64,000 bases of DNA from Pseudonocardia alaniniphila (lineage in GTDB: Bacteria; Actinomycetota; Actinomycetes; Mycobacteriales; Pseudonocardiaceae): positions 1 to 64,000 of the forward strand of contig NZ_JAKXMK010000016.1 in NCBI RefSeq assembly GCF_022524485.1, written 5' to 3'. Positions within the stretch are counted from its first letter, which is position 1. Each line of letters opens with the position of its first letter. Under the pieces are notes generated by a model. That model was not told the origin of the DNA, ran no database searches, and worked only from the letters and a program-made list of their open reading frames with translations. Below, piece by piece: positions 16,452 to 24,497 of the stretch. The position numbers were made by a program, and so were the translations under genes.

Positions 16452-17399
16452 TCAGGTTTGCGGGAGCGGATCGGAGTGGAGGTGCTCTCGCCGCCAGCCG
16501 GCCGGCGTCGTCCCGTACTGCCGCCGGAACGCGCGTTCGAACGTACTGCGGTCGTGGATCCCGACCGCAGCCGCGATGCTCGACGTCCCGAGCCGGGCGT
16601 ATCTCGGGTCGGACAGCATGGCCTGTGCCGCGAGCAGCCGCTGCTCGCGAAGGTACGCGCCGGGCGTGGTCCCGATCCGTTCGAACAGGCTGTACATCCG
16701 GCGAACTGACACGTGGTGGCGCCGCGCCAGTTCCTCGACCCGCAGGTATGGATCGGCCAGGTGTTCGCGGACGTGGGTCCGCATCATCTCGAGCAAGACC
16801 TCCGTAGGACCGTCCCCGTCGGGCACGGCGGGTGTGACGTCTCGTAGCACCATCGCCAGCAGCTCGATCGCGGCTCGCCCGGCGTGCTGCCGCTGCCCCG
16901 CGGTGAGTTCGTCGGCCACTTCGAACAGCCGGCCGAGGTAGCCGGACAGCACCTGCATGGCCGGCGCCGCGGGATCCATGCTGCGCGCACATGCGTCGGT
17001 GATCTCGGTGGCTCGGAGGGGGAGCAACTCGCGGGAGAAACACAGGCTCATGCGCTGAATCTCGGTCGACGAGGTCCGCTCGTAGCCGCTACGCGCCTCG
17101 GTGAGCACTCCGGCACCGGCCGCCAGTTCGACGAATCGGTCGTGCTGGCGGACGCCGCCCCGGCCGTCCATGTATATGCAGAAGACCATCAGGTCGTCGG
17201 CCGACGCTTCCGCTGCCATCCGGTTGGTTCGGATCGTGGACATATGACCCGAATGCGACCGAGAGAGTGTCAGGGTCTTGCCCAGCCCCTGAATCGCCAC
17301 CTGCCCGCGGAAGTCGGAACCCGCCTTGACGATCACCGGAAGGAAGAACTCACGGGCGAGGTGCTCCAACTCCTCACCGGAGTATTCGAAAATCTGCAC
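16452..17399 (-). CDS. AraC-family transcriptional regulator
   Basis: The protein has 315 residues. Residues 1-190 form an AraC-binding-like sensor domain of the cupin-related type seen in actinobacterial AraC/XylS regulators. Residues 210-312 hold the two helix-turn-helices: LRVEELARRHHVSVRRMYSLF, and then SSIAAAVGIHDRSTFERAFRRQYGTTPAGWR, the classical second HTH. It lies directly upstream of the APC permease, with which it probably forms a regulatory unit. The inducer is unknown; by context it would be the transported amino compound or a relative. Confidence 0.92.
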   Translation of the reverse strand: MQIFEYSGEELEHLAREFFLPVIVKAGSDFRGQVAIQGLGKTLTLSRSHSGHMSTIRTNRMAAEASADDLMVFCIYMDGRGGVRQHDRFVELAAGAGVLTEARSGYERTSSTEIQRMSLCFSRELLPLRATEITDACARSMDPAAPAMQVLSGYLGRLFEVADELTAGQRQHAGRAAIELLAMVLRDVTPAVPDGDGPTEVLLEMMRTHVREHLADPYLRVEELARRHHVSVRRMYSLFERIGTTPGAYLREQRLLAAQAMLSDPRYARLGTSSIAAAVGIHDRSTFERAFRRQYGTTPAGWRREHLHSDPLPQT

Positions 17400-17675
17400 G
17401 GCCCGAGGCTAGCTCCGGCCATCCAAGTAGGGGCACTCGCTGGTTGCTCTGGGTACTTGCTGGGTGACACGGAGGAGACTCCAACCGCTATGGACCACTC
17501 CCTTGACCGTGCTGCAGGAAATGCGTGATGGCGAGCAGGAATCGCTACACACGTTGAGGGCCCCGGACTGGTCGACTGTCTGCGCAGCCGACGAGGGTTC
17601 AGGCCGACGCGGACCCGGTAGGGGGCCGATCACCGAGGGCGTGTCGCCGCTTGATCCCCGGCCTGAGGGGGGTGG

Positions 17676-17701
17676 GGCCGGGCCGCGAGCGCGGTCCGGC
17701 C
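17676..17701. terminator. GC-rich hairpin in the 17.4-18.0 kb gap
   Basis: GGCCGGGCCGCG and CGCGGTCCGGCC are separated by AG and can pair over 12 positions with a single G-T pair and a tetraloop-sized turn. No T-run follows. It may be a terminator for whatever transcript once ended here. The surrounding 17400-18036 region carries no intact gene. Confidence 0.35.
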
Positions 17702-17720
17702 TCGCTCGACACGCGGTGAC

Positions 17721-17876
17721 AGCCGGTGCAGCACGATCAGACTGCCGCCATCTCATCTGATCACCAGCAGCGAGATCGACGAGTTGATCGCTCTGCTGTA
17801 CCCGATGACCCACGCGATCATCCGTGCCGGCGACATCCCCCTCGACTCCCGATGGGGCTCAACCTGCGTGACGTGA
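17721..17876 (+). pseudogene. possible C-terminal remnant of a class III aminotransferase
   Basis: In the frame ending with TGA at 17874-17876 the peptide STIRLPPSHLITSSEIDELI, continuing to ALLYPMTHAII, resembles the last strand and helix of fold-type I class III aminotransferases (the IRxxPPLxIT-x-x-EIDEL pattern). The frame lacks everything upstream and no start or ribosome binding site precedes it. I judge it a likely deletion remnant, but the match is short and made by eye. Confidence 0.3.
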
Positions 17877-18036
17877 GGCAATCGTGAACGAGCACAACGG
17901 TGGCGCCGCCGGTCAGCCGCCAGCCTCACGTTTGAGGGAAGGGCCCGGCACCTAATCCTTGATCGCCTACGACGGACGTACAAACGCCAGCGATATGTGT
18001 ACAGGAGGTGTCAGGGTTCGGTGTCATCGTAGTGGC

Positions 18037-18567
18037 GTGCACGAAACCGAACCGGAGACCCGGGAGCTGCAGACCCTCATCGACGCCTCGCTCGGCCGGT
18101 CGACCGCGCACCTGCAGTCGATCATCACCGGTGAGCGCAGCCTGACCGCCGAGCAGCTGACGCGGGTGCTCACCGGGATGTGTGTCCTCGTGGTGTCCAC
18201 GGTCACTGCGAAGGGCGAGCCGCGCGTCAGCGCCGTCGACGGGCACTTCCTGCACGGTCGTTGGGTGTTCGGAACGGCACGCGGCGCTGCGAAGGCGCGA
18301 CACCTGAGCGCGCGGCCCGCGGCGAGCGTCGCGCACGTGCGCGGCGAAGAGCTGGGGGTGTTCGTCCACGGCACGGTCGAGGAACTCGTCTCGGCGGACG
18401 GGTCCACCCACCCCGACTGGCCGCCGATCCACGAGTACCTGCGCGGCTTCTACGGCGACTTCTACGGCGACACCGACTGGAACGATGTCGTCTACTACAG
18501 GCTGCGGCCGATCTGGATGACGGTCTACGCGACCGAGCCGGACCGGCTGCTCGCGCAGGCCTCGTAG
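18037..18567 (+). CDS. pyridoxamine 5'-phosphate oxidase-like split-barrel protein
   Basis: This 176-residue protein fits the FMN/F420-binding split-barrel superfamily. The central region GMCVLVVSTVTAKGEPRVSAVDGHFLHGRWVFGTARGAAKARHLSARPAASVAHV shows the strand-strand-helix arrangement of these barrels, and the C-terminus YYRLRPIWMTVYA is the usual last strand. A helical N-terminal extension of about 40 residues precedes it. Members include pyridoxamine-phosphate oxidases, general stress proteins and F420-dependent reductases; the sequence does not separate these. I use the GTG at 18037; an in-frame ATG at 17996 is an alternative, with AGGAGG lying downstream of it. Confidence 0.8.
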   Translation: MHETEPETRELQTLIDASLGRSTAHLQSIITGERSLTAEQLTRVLTGMCVLVVSTVTAKGEPRVSAVDGHFLHGRWVFGTARGAAKARHLSARPAASVAHVRGEELGVFVHGTVEELVSADGSTHPDWPPIHEYLRGFYGDFYGDTDWNDVVYYRLRPIWMTVYATEPDRLLAQAS

Positions 18568-18607
18568 CGCCCGCGGCCAGGCGGGGCGCACCCGGGGATA
18601 AGTCACA

Positions 18608-18838
18608 GGACTACCGCCTGCTCGTCGTGCGCAGAGCCCGGATGCACATGGCGTGCAGCAGCGCGAGCTGCCCGATGGCGGACAACGGGGAAGAGGAGGC
18701 CGCCGATGGCCGCGCCCAACTTGCCTGCTGCGGCGGCGAACCCGTGGCCCGCGGTGCGAATCTCGGAAGGGAAAACTTCGGCGGGCAGCGCGAAGGTGGT
18801 GGCGTTGGAGCCAGCGTTCACTGTCGCCGCCAGAGCCA
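18608..18838 (-). pseudogene. frameshifted C-terminal remnant of an MFS transporter
   Basis: The minus strand directly after the cupin stop reads NAGSNATTFALPAEVFPSEI, then RTAGHGFAAAAGKLGAAIGGLLFPV. This is the helix 10-11 region of sugar/phosphate-type MFS transporters (PNATTFxxPAExFPTxxR and GHGxAAAxGKxGA). The frame then breaks; the next frame continues with LSAIGQLALLHAMCIRAL, the expected following helix. Helices 1-9 are absent, and at least one frameshift is present. The gene may once have belonged to the aminotransferase-cupin operon. Confidence 0.75.
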
Positions 18839-19213
18839 TCACTGCAGGTCGGGCCACCGGGGTGGTTGCGGGGCGCTCTCCGGAAGTGCGGCCCAGTCTG
18901 CGCGGACCGGTGAGTACACCTCGGCGACGACCGCTCCCTCCGGACCGACCTGCACATCGTGCGGAACATCGGCGAGGATTCGCCACGTCGAGCCCGGAGC
19001 GCATTCCCGGCGCTCTCCACCGACCGTGAACACCACCGACCCTTCGATGACGAATCCGAGCTGTTCGTTGACGTGGTGATGTTGCGGAACGACACTGTTG
19101 GGCTCGAGTTCGACGATTGCCATCGTGACCAGCTCGCTCTGCACCACCCGTGCGGTCACGCCCTTCCAGATCTCTCTGGTCGGCAGGTTCTCGAGCTCAC
19201 CAAAAGTGCTCAT
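18839..19213 (-). CDS. small single-domain cupin protein
   Basis: This 124-residue cupin has the metal-binding motif 1 in VVPQHHHVNEQLGFVIEGSV (three histidines and a glutamate) and motif 2 around CAPGSTWRILADVPHDVQVG with the fourth ligand histidine. Single-domain cupins act as isomerases, dioxygenases, lyases or sensors, and the reaction cannot be deduced. The ATG overlaps the stop of the upstream aminotransferase gene in an ATGA arrangement, so the two are translationally coupled. A role on the product or substrate of that aminotransferase is a reasonable inference. Confidence 0.88.
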   Translation of the reverse strand: MSTFGELENLPTREIWKGVTARVVQSELVTMAIVELEPNSVVPQHHHVNEQLGFVIEGSVVFTVGGERRECAPGSTWRILADVPHDVQVGPEGAVVAEVYSPVRADWAALPESAPQPPRWPDLQ

Positions 19214-20238
19214 GCCCTCAATTCCTCTCCATACACTGGTGTTGTCCACTCGGGATGGCGGTTGTCGTGCCGGCGCGCAATCGCCCGGAGGCTCGAGTTC
19301 AGCGCGAGAGTGGCTTCGCCCGGTTTCCCGTCCCCGACCTTCCGGCCGTCGACCTCGACCACCGGGACGACCACCGCGGCGGTTCCGCAAAGCAGGATCT
19401 CGTCGCAGCAGTAGAGCTCGGATCGATGTATACGACGCTCGACCACGGGTGATCCCGTGGCCTCCCGCAGAAGTACCATCACCTGCGCTCGGGTGATCCC
19501 TTCGAGAATGTCTTCGGTGCCCGCGGGTGTCACCCATTCGGAGCCGATGCGCATCGCGATGTTCGAGGTCGTCGCCTCCGCGACGTACCCGTCCATGGTC
19601 AGCATGATCGCCTCGTCGAAACCTCGGCTCACCGCCTCCGTCTTGGCCAGCGACGGACCGGTGTACGTTCCGGTGACCTTCGCCCGGTTGGGTGTGCAAG
19701 AATCCGGCGCCCGACGCCATGTGCTGATCATGCAACGTACGCCGTCAGGGCTGATGTAGTCGCCCGGTACGGGCGTGACCGCGATCGACAGCCTGGTCTG
19801 CACGTCGTGCATTCGAACCGGCAATACGTCGCCGTACTGGATCAGCAGTGGACGGATGTACGCGTCGCACCGAACGTCGTTGCGACGCAGCAACTCCGCT
19901 GTCATTTCCACGAGGGTCGCCGGCGGAGTCGGCAGCCGCAAGCCGAGAATCCGCGCGGATCGTTCCAGGCGGGCGTAATGCGCCATCGCTTCGAACATGT
20001 ACAGCTGCTGGTGCTCGGCGTTCCACCATGCCCGGATACCCTCGAACGTACCGGTGCCGTACGCCAGCGCGTTCGCATGTACGCCGACTCGAGCCTTGTC
20101 GGCCGGGACGATCTGGTTCTCGACGAGCACCAATTCGTAGGGTTGGCCAAAGCTGCTGGGGCTGGTTGTGGTGGACAGATCTTGCTTCAACGGTTGCCTC
20201 CACATCGCGGCCACGATCGACTGGACCGAGCTTTTCAC
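19210..20238 (-). CDS. class IV (branched-chain-type) aminotransferase
   Basis: This 342-residue fold-type IV PLP enzyme has the IlvE-like blocks HANALAYGTGTFEGIRAWWN (near residue 54), the mid-chain PNRAKVTGTYTGPSLAKTEAV with the probable PLP lysine region, and GFDEAIMLTMDGYVAEATTSNIAM. Also seen is ITRAQVMVLLREA in the C-terminal half. It transfers an amino group between an amino acid and a 2-oxo acid, with branched-chain, D-amino acid or (R)-amine specificities possible in this class. The GTG start at 20238 has GAGG upstream. It sits 30 bp behind a LysR gene and is coupled to the cupin gene, so this is a dedicated operon rather than the housekeeping ilvE locus. Confidence 0.9.
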   Translation of the reverse strand: MKSSVQSIVAAMWRQPLKQDLSTTTSPSSFGQPYELVLVENQIVPADKARVGVHANALAYGTGTFEGIRAWWNAEHQQLYMFEAMAHYARLERSARILGLRLPTPPATLVEMTAELLRRNDVRCDAYIRPLLIQYGDVLPVRMHDVQTRLSIAVTPVPGDYISPDGVRCMISTWRRAPDSCTPNRAKVTGTYTGPSLAKTEAVSRGFDEAIMLTMDGYVAEATTSNIAMRIGSEWVTPAGTEDILEGITRAQVMVLLREATGSPVVERRIHRSELYCCDEILLCGTAAVVVPVVEVDGRKVGDGKPGEATLALNSSLRAIARRHDNRHPEWTTPVYGEELRA

Positions 20239-20268
20239 TCGGCCTCAGTAAGTGCAATTGAAGTCTTA

Positions 20269-21255
20269 TTATGGAATCGTTAAGGAACGCTTAAGTGAGT
20301 TCGCCGTCGAGGTCCAGCCCCTTGCCGGGCGTCCGGCGCGGGTCGGAGGCGTGCCCAACTCAACACAGATCTCGCGGAGAGACCGGACCATCGCGGACGC
20401 CGCGGGCAGGCGCCGGGACTCAGGCGGCACCGCGGCCATGACCGTCCTGGTCAGACTCGGCTCGTCGAGGCGCCGGACGATGACGCCGGGCGGCACGGTC
20501 GCGAGCGCCAGCCACGGCACAAGTGCAATCCCTATGCCTGCGGCGACCAGCCCGCGCACCGCCATCTGATCATCGGTTCGAAAGACGATGTCGGGCTCGA
20601 AGCCCGCTGCATGGCATGCCTGAGGCAGCACCTCGATCGTCGAACCGTGCCGCACGCCCTGGATCCAGTGCTGCGTGCTCAGCTCCGCAAGCCTGATGCT
20701 GCTCCGGCTCGCCATGGGGTGATCACTGGGCAGCATGATGTGCAGCGGGTCGACCACCAGCGGAATGGCCACCACCTCCGGCGTGTCCCCCATGGGGATC
20801 ATCGGGAACTCGTAGACCAGTGCGATGTCGAGGTGGTGGTCGGCGACCTGCGCCAGGCCTTCGTCACGGTCGAGCTCGACGAGCTCGAGTTCGACCGCAG
20901 GGTGGTCCCCGCGAAATGCGGCAACTGCTCGGGGCATCAAGGTTGCGTTGGCGGTTGGAAACGAGCCCAGTCGCATCCGGCCGCCCTCCCCGCGAGCTAC
21001 CGCGGCGAGCGCCGCCTCGGCAGAACGGAGCTCAGCGAGCACGATCGTGGCGTGCCGCAGAAGTTGACGTCCGGCCTCGGTCAACCGCACCCCACGCCTA
21101 TGCCGTTCGATCAACCGCGAGTTGGTCTCGCGTTGCAGCAGCGCGATCTGTTGTGACACCGCTGACGGCGTGTAGTTCAGCTCCTTCGCTGCAGCCGTGA
21201 GCGAGCCGGCCTTTGCGACCTCGCACAGGACTCGCAATCGCGGCACGTTCAGCAT
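20269..21255 (-). CDS. LysR-family regulator heading the aminotransferase-cupin operon
   Basis: This 328-residue regulator has a winged helix at residues 1-60 (RLRVLCEVAKAGSLTAAAKEL, PSAVSQQIALLQRETNSRLIERHRRGVRLT) and an effector domain from about 90 (MRLGSFPTANATLMPRAV, DHHLDIALVYEF). The C-terminal tail is about 25 residues longer than usual. The ATG lies 6 nt after TAGCAT (21262-21267), consistent with a leaderless mRNA. It is the first gene in the row lysR, aminotransferase, cupin, MFS remnant; control of these by this protein is inferred from order and the 30-bp gap. Confidence 0.92.
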   Translation of the reverse strand: MLNVPRLRVLCEVAKAGSLTAAAKELNYTPSAVSQQIALLQRETNSRLIERHRRGVRLTEAGRQLLRHATIVLAELRSAEAALAAVARGEGGRMRLGSFPTANATLMPRAVAAFRGDHPAVELELVELDRDEGLAQVADHHLDIALVYEFPMIPMGDTPEVVAIPLVVDPLHIMLPSDHPMASRSSIRLAELSTQHWIQGVRHGSTIEVLPQACHAAGFEPDIVFRTDDQMAVRGLVAAGIGIALVPWLALATVPPGVIVRRLDEPSLTRTVMAAVPPESRRLPAASAMVRSLREICVELGTPPTRAGRPARGWTSTANSLKRSLTIP

Positions 21256-21416
21256 GAAGAGATGCTAACGAGCACGGCAGTATGAGTTCAGTAGTTCCAC
21301 CATCTTGCCGTGCCGCCGCCGAGGGCTCGCCGGCTCGTGGTCGCGGCGGCGTGGAAGCGGGTCTCGGTTCGGCGGGCGTCTCTGAGCCCCCTTGCCCCTA
21401 CGGCTCGCACGACTAC

Positions 21417-21458
21417 TTTCCTCCGAGGAAAGCGGTGTGCTACTTTCCTCAGAGGAAA
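21417..21458. promoter_or_regulatory. tandem palindromic operators TTTCCTC-N-GAGGAAA
   Basis: Two 15-bp palindromes, each TTTCCTC-N-GAGGAAA, lie at 21417-21431 and 21444-21458, with centres 27 bp apart and each preceded by CTAC. They end 28 bp before the start of the membrane protein gene. Duplicated perfect palindromes in a promoter region point to cooperative binding of a dimeric regulator, most simply the winged-helix protein encoded by the second gene of the operon. Confidence 0.75.
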
Positions 21459-21485
21459 ACAGTCCGACGGTCAAGGATGGGGCCG

Positions 21486-21959
21486 ATGCACCCTCACGAT
21501 GCCCAGTCTTCGCTCGATGACATCCGGCGCCTCCAGGGCAGGACTCGGGAGCAGGTCGTCCGCCAGAGCTTCGCCCGTCCCAACGTCCTGCTCGCCGCCT
21601 TGGGACTGCTGGTCGGGTTGGCGTCCATCGATCTCGAGAACCCGTGGCGCACGGTCGCGTTCCTGCTCGGGTTCGGGCTCTTCGTCGGAGTCGGGATCGT
21701 GCACGAACGCCGGGCCCTCGTGAAGCGCGAGCCCGCCGGCGTGGAGTGGCTGTTCTGGGTGGGCTTGTCGGCCGGGCTCATGCTGCTGTTCGGCATCTTT
21801 CGGATCGCAGGCTGGGTGTTGTTCGGTCTTCAGCCGCAGGCGCTGCTGTCGCAGGCCGCTGTCGCCGCTGCTGCCACGGCCGTCGCTTATGTCGCCGTAA
21901 CGCCCTTGATCCGCCGGGCCTTCGTGGCGGTCGTGTTGCGCGACGCCGGACGCGCCTGA
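21486..21959 (+). CDS. integral membrane protein partnered with a winged-helix regulator
   Basis: This 157-residue protein has an amphipathic N-terminus (SSLDDIRRLQGRTREQVVRQSFARP) and then four hydrophobic segments at about 40-52, 62-76, 91-112 and 117-140. I recognise no enzymatic motif. Of two in-frame ATGs (21477 and 21486), I choose the second because AAGGATGGGG lies before it. Its stop overlaps the start of the downstream regulator gene (TGATG), a tight translational coupling common for membrane protein plus winged-helix repressor pairs in actinobacteria. A stress-sensing or permeability role would be a guess. Confidence 0.78.
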   Translation: MHPHDAQSSLDDIRRLQGRTREQVVRQSFARPNVLLAALGLLVGLASIDLENPWRTVAFLLGFGLFVGVGIVHERRALVKREPAGVEWLFWVGLSAGLMLLFGIFRIAGWVLFGLQPQALLSQAAVAAAATAVAYVAVTPLIRRAFVAVVLRDAGRA

Positions 21960-22285
21960 TGGACCCCCGCTTCGACGAGTTCCTGCACGTCCCGGCACGG
22001 CTGTCGATCGTCGCCCTGCTGGCACCGGCCGCCTGGGTGGACTTCAGTTTCCTGAGGGACACGATCGGGACCAGTGATTCAGCACTGTCGAAGCATGTCT
22101 CGGCATTGGTCGAGGCCGGATATGTCACGGTTCGCAAAGACCAGCAGAGCCGCGCACGGCGCACCTCGGTGCAGCTCACGCCGCAAGGACGGCACGCGTT
22201 TCAGCAGCACGCCGCTGCGCTGGAGCACATCGTCGCGGCCGCCCGCGCCGCTCACGGAGCCGCCGAGGCCGGACGTCCGAGCTAG
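21959..22285 (+). CDS. winged-helix transcriptional regulator (MarR/PF13601-like)
   Basis: This 108-residue protein is a single winged helix: FDEFLHVPARLSIVALLAPA opens helix 1, DFSFLRDTIGTSDSALSKHVSALVEAGYVTVRK forms the HTH and wing, and SRARRTSVQLTPQGRHAFQQH continues the wing and final helix. This matches the short winged-helix DNA-binding family often annotated as transcriptional regulator next to a membrane protein. It overlaps the membrane protein gene by one base at the stop/start. The tandem palindromes at 21417-21458 are the likely autoregulatory site. Confidence 0.88.
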   Translation: MDPRFDEFLHVPARLSIVALLAPAAWVDFSFLRDTIGTSDSALSKHVSALVEAGYVTVRKDQQSRARRTSVQLTPQGRHAFQQHAAALEHIVAAARAAHGAAEAGRPS

Positions 22286-22314
22286 CGAGCGGCGCACACC
22301 TGTGGCTGACGGTC

Positions 22315-22962
22315 TCAGGTGAGGATGCGGTGGGCCAGCCAGGCCAGCTGATCGCCGATCTTCTCCGGGGTCAGCCCGAGAATCTCGCGTTGCCGCTGGT
22401 ACAGCTCCGCGCTGAGGGGGGCGAGGGCCACGTCGGCGAGCCGGGCCGGGTCGGGGACGCCACCCTGGGCGAGTAGGGCCCGGACGTGGGCGTGCCAAAA
22501 GCCGTAGGCGCCGGTCTCGAACCGGGCGCTCCCCGTCTCGGCGCCCAGCGCGAGCGGAAGGAACTGTTCGAGCAGGTCGACCATCGACCGGTAGAACGCC
22601 TCCAGTCGATCGGCGGGTGGTGCGCCCGGGCCGAGCGGCGGAGGTCCGGCCAGGAGGCGGCCCTGGAGGTCGCGCTCGTGGTCGTCCAGTAGGGCGATCG
22701 CGATGGACTGCACATCGGGGAAGCGGCGGTACAGGGTTGCCCGGCCGACGCCGGCCGCGCGCGCCACGTCCTCCATCGTCACGGCGCGCGGTTCCCGGGT
22801 TCGGAAGAGATCGGCGGCCGCGGCCAGTACCAGCGCCCGGTTGCGCGCGGCGTCCGCTCGTTCCCGGCGTTGCGGTGGGGGAGGTGACGCTCCCGACGTC
22901 TCCTCGGATCGGTCGACACCCGTATCCCGCACCGCCGAACCGTACCCCACCGCTCCCTCCAT
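22315..22962 (-). CDS. TetR-family repressor divergent from a DMT transporter
   Basis: This 215-residue regulator has a long disordered N-terminus (about 35 residues, rich in Pro, Arg and Glu) before the TetR HTH at about 37-85 (RNRALVLAAAADLFRTREPRAVTMEDVARAAGVGRATLYRRFPD). The C-terminal ligand domain follows. The start ATG at 22962 is chosen because the operator and promoter region lies immediately beyond; the frame itself extends further. It is divergent from the DMT transporter, and a 9-bp inverted repeat fills the gap. The inducer is unknown. Confidence 0.88.
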   Translation of the reverse strand: MEGAVGYGSAVRDTGVDRSEETSGASPPPPQRRERADAARNRALVLAAAADLFRTREPRAVTMEDVARAAGVGRATLYRRFPDVQSIAIALLDDHERDLQGRLLAGPPPLGPGAPPADRLEAFYRSMVDLLEQFLPLALGAETGSARFETGAYGFWHAHVRALLAQGGVPDPARLADVALAPLSAELYQRQREILGLTPEKIGDQLAWLAHRILT

Positions 22963-22972
22963 CTGGACACGA

Positions 22973-23002
22973 TGTCCGGTTACGTTTACCGCGAACCGGA
23001 CA
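22973..23002. promoter_or_regulatory. inverted repeat between tetR and DMT transporter genes
   Basis: TGTCCGGTT (22973-22981) and AACCGGACA (22994-23002) form a perfect 9-bp inverted repeat with a 12-bp spacer. A second, overlapping half-palindrome GGACACGATGTCC lies at 22965-22977. The element covers the short divergent promoter region (73 bp), so a bound TetR dimer or dimer pair could control both directions. Confidence 0.65.
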
Positions 23003-23035
23003 CATCGTCCACTTAATGGAATGGGTGGAGGGGTG

Positions 23036-24010
23036 ATGATCGCGGTTCTCCTGACCGGCGCCCTCGTGATCGGGGGTCTGCTCGCGGTCCAGGCCTCGGC
23101 GAACCTCCAGCTCACGAAGGCGGTCGGCACGCCTTACGGCGCCGCCACGCTCCAGCTGTGGGTGGCTGCCGGGCTGCTCGGGATTCTGGCCGTCGCGACC
23201 GGGACGTTCGTCGCCCTGACGCGCCTCGGCGACGTGCCCCCGTGGTACCTGCTCGGCGGCCTCGCTTCGCCGCTGTACATCACCAGCGGCATCCTGCTGT
23301 TCCCCCGGATCGGAGCCCTGGCCGCCGGCGGGCTCTTCGTCACCGGTCAGATGCTCGCCTCGATCGCGCTGGACGGCTTCGGCCTCTTCGGGATCGCACG
23401 GCAGACGTTCGGCGCCGGGACCCTGGTGGGATCCGTCGCCGTGCTGGCCGGTATCACCGCGATCGTCCGTGGCCAGCGCGTGAAGGTCCCGGCTGCCGTC
23501 GGCCTCGGACGTCCTGCCGACGCGTCCGCGTCACCACCGCTCTCACCTGCGGGCGTCACTCCGGGCCGGCTTCTGCTCGGGCTGCTCGCCGGGGCTGTGC
23601 TGCCGATCCAAGGTGCGATCAACGCACGCCTGCGGACCGTCGTCGTCGAGCCGGTCGTCGTGGCCCTGGTCAGCTTCCTCGTCGCCGCGCTGGCGATCAC
23701 GATCGTGTTCGCGGTGCTTCGGACGACCGACCGCACGCCCACGCCACAGCTCGACCGGCTCGGCGGGATGCCCTGGTGGGGATGGCTGGGCGGCCTCTGC
23801 GCCGTGGGGTACGTGACCGGCACCTTCATGCTGCTGCCCCAGATCGGCGCAGCTGTCACGGTGGCTCTCACTGTGACGGGCCAGCAACTCGCGTCCGCCC
23901 TCATCGATACGCGCGGGCTGTTTCGAATGCCGCAGCGGCCCTTCACCGCGGCCCGCGGGGTCGGATTGCTCCTGCTCGTGGCCGGGTCCGTGCTCATCCA
24001 GCTGTTCTGA
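23036..24010 (+). CDS. DMT-superfamily transporter, duplicated YdcZ-type domains
   Basis: This 324-residue membrane protein has two homologous halves of about 140 residues, each with five hydrophobic helices of the YdcZ (PF04657) type. Compare the first half (LASPLYITSGILLFPRIGALAAGGLFVTGQMLASIALDGFGLFG) with the second (LCAVGYVTGTFMLLPQIGAAVTVALTVTGQQLASALIDTRGLFR). Single-domain YdcZ proteins work as pairs, so this is a natural fusion. The substrate is unknown. The ATG at 23036 follows TGGAGGGGTG. Control by the divergent TetR protein is inferred. Confidence 0.88.
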   Translation: MIAVLLTGALVIGGLLAVQASANLQLTKAVGTPYGAATLQLWVAAGLLGILAVATGTFVALTRLGDVPPWYLLGGLASPLYITSGILLFPRIGALAAGGLFVTGQMLASIALDGFGLFGIARQTFGAGTLVGSVAVLAGITAIVRGQRVKVPAAVGLGRPADASASPPLSPAGVTPGRLLLGLLAGAVLPIQGAINARLRTVVVEPVVVALVSFLVAALAITIVFAVLRTTDRTPTPQLDRLGGMPWWGWLGGLCAVGYVTGTFMLLPQIGAAVTVALTVTGQQLASALIDTRGLFRMPQRPFTAARGVGLLLLVAGSVLIQLF

Positions 24011-24140
24011 CCAGGCGATATTTCTCGGGAGGACGAAACGAGGAGATCGCGGTGACGCTCGTCGGCAACCTCCGTGTGGCCCGGCCCACACGTAGCGGCG
24101 GGCCATGATCGGCTGTTGTCCTCCTGGAGGTTCTGCGTCC

Positions 24141-24497
24141 ATGACAGATGATCTCTGGTCCAAGCCTGACGGGGGGCGCACCGACAGAGGGCCCGCCTTG
24201 CCCTCGTCCTTGTCGGAGATCCCATCCCCTCAGGGCGGTCCCGCGCTGCCGTGGTATCGGTCCACGATCAAGGAAGACGACAGCGAGCGTGCACGGCGAG
24301 ACGCCCGTTTCGTGGCTGTCGGGGCTCTGGGTGGCATGGGGCTCGGAGCGCTCGCGGCCACTGTCCTGGCGATAACCGTCCCGGAGGGGATGGGACGCCC
24401 GTGGATCGAGATGTTGGTGGTCCTGACCGGCGTTATCGCCGGGATTCTCATCGGGCTGATGCCGGGTCTCCGGTTTCATGCCGGCAAGTTGAAATAG
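24141..24497 (+). CDS. small membrane protein, function unknown
   Basis: This 118-residue protein starts at an ATG with GGAGG 9-10 nt upstream. It has a polar, proline- and glycine-containing N-terminal half ending in a charged KEDDSERARRDARF stretch, then two hydrophobic helices (about residues 60-80 and 88-106) forming a membrane hairpin, and a short basic C-terminus. I do not recognise the family. It stands alone on the plus strand between the DMT gene and another membrane protein gene. Confidence 0.65.
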   Translation: MTDDLWSKPDGGRTDRGPALPSSLSEIPSPQGGPALPWYRSTIKEDDSERARRDARFVAVGALGGMGLGALAATVLAITVPEGMGRPWIEMLVVLTGVIAGILIGLMPGLRFHAGKLK

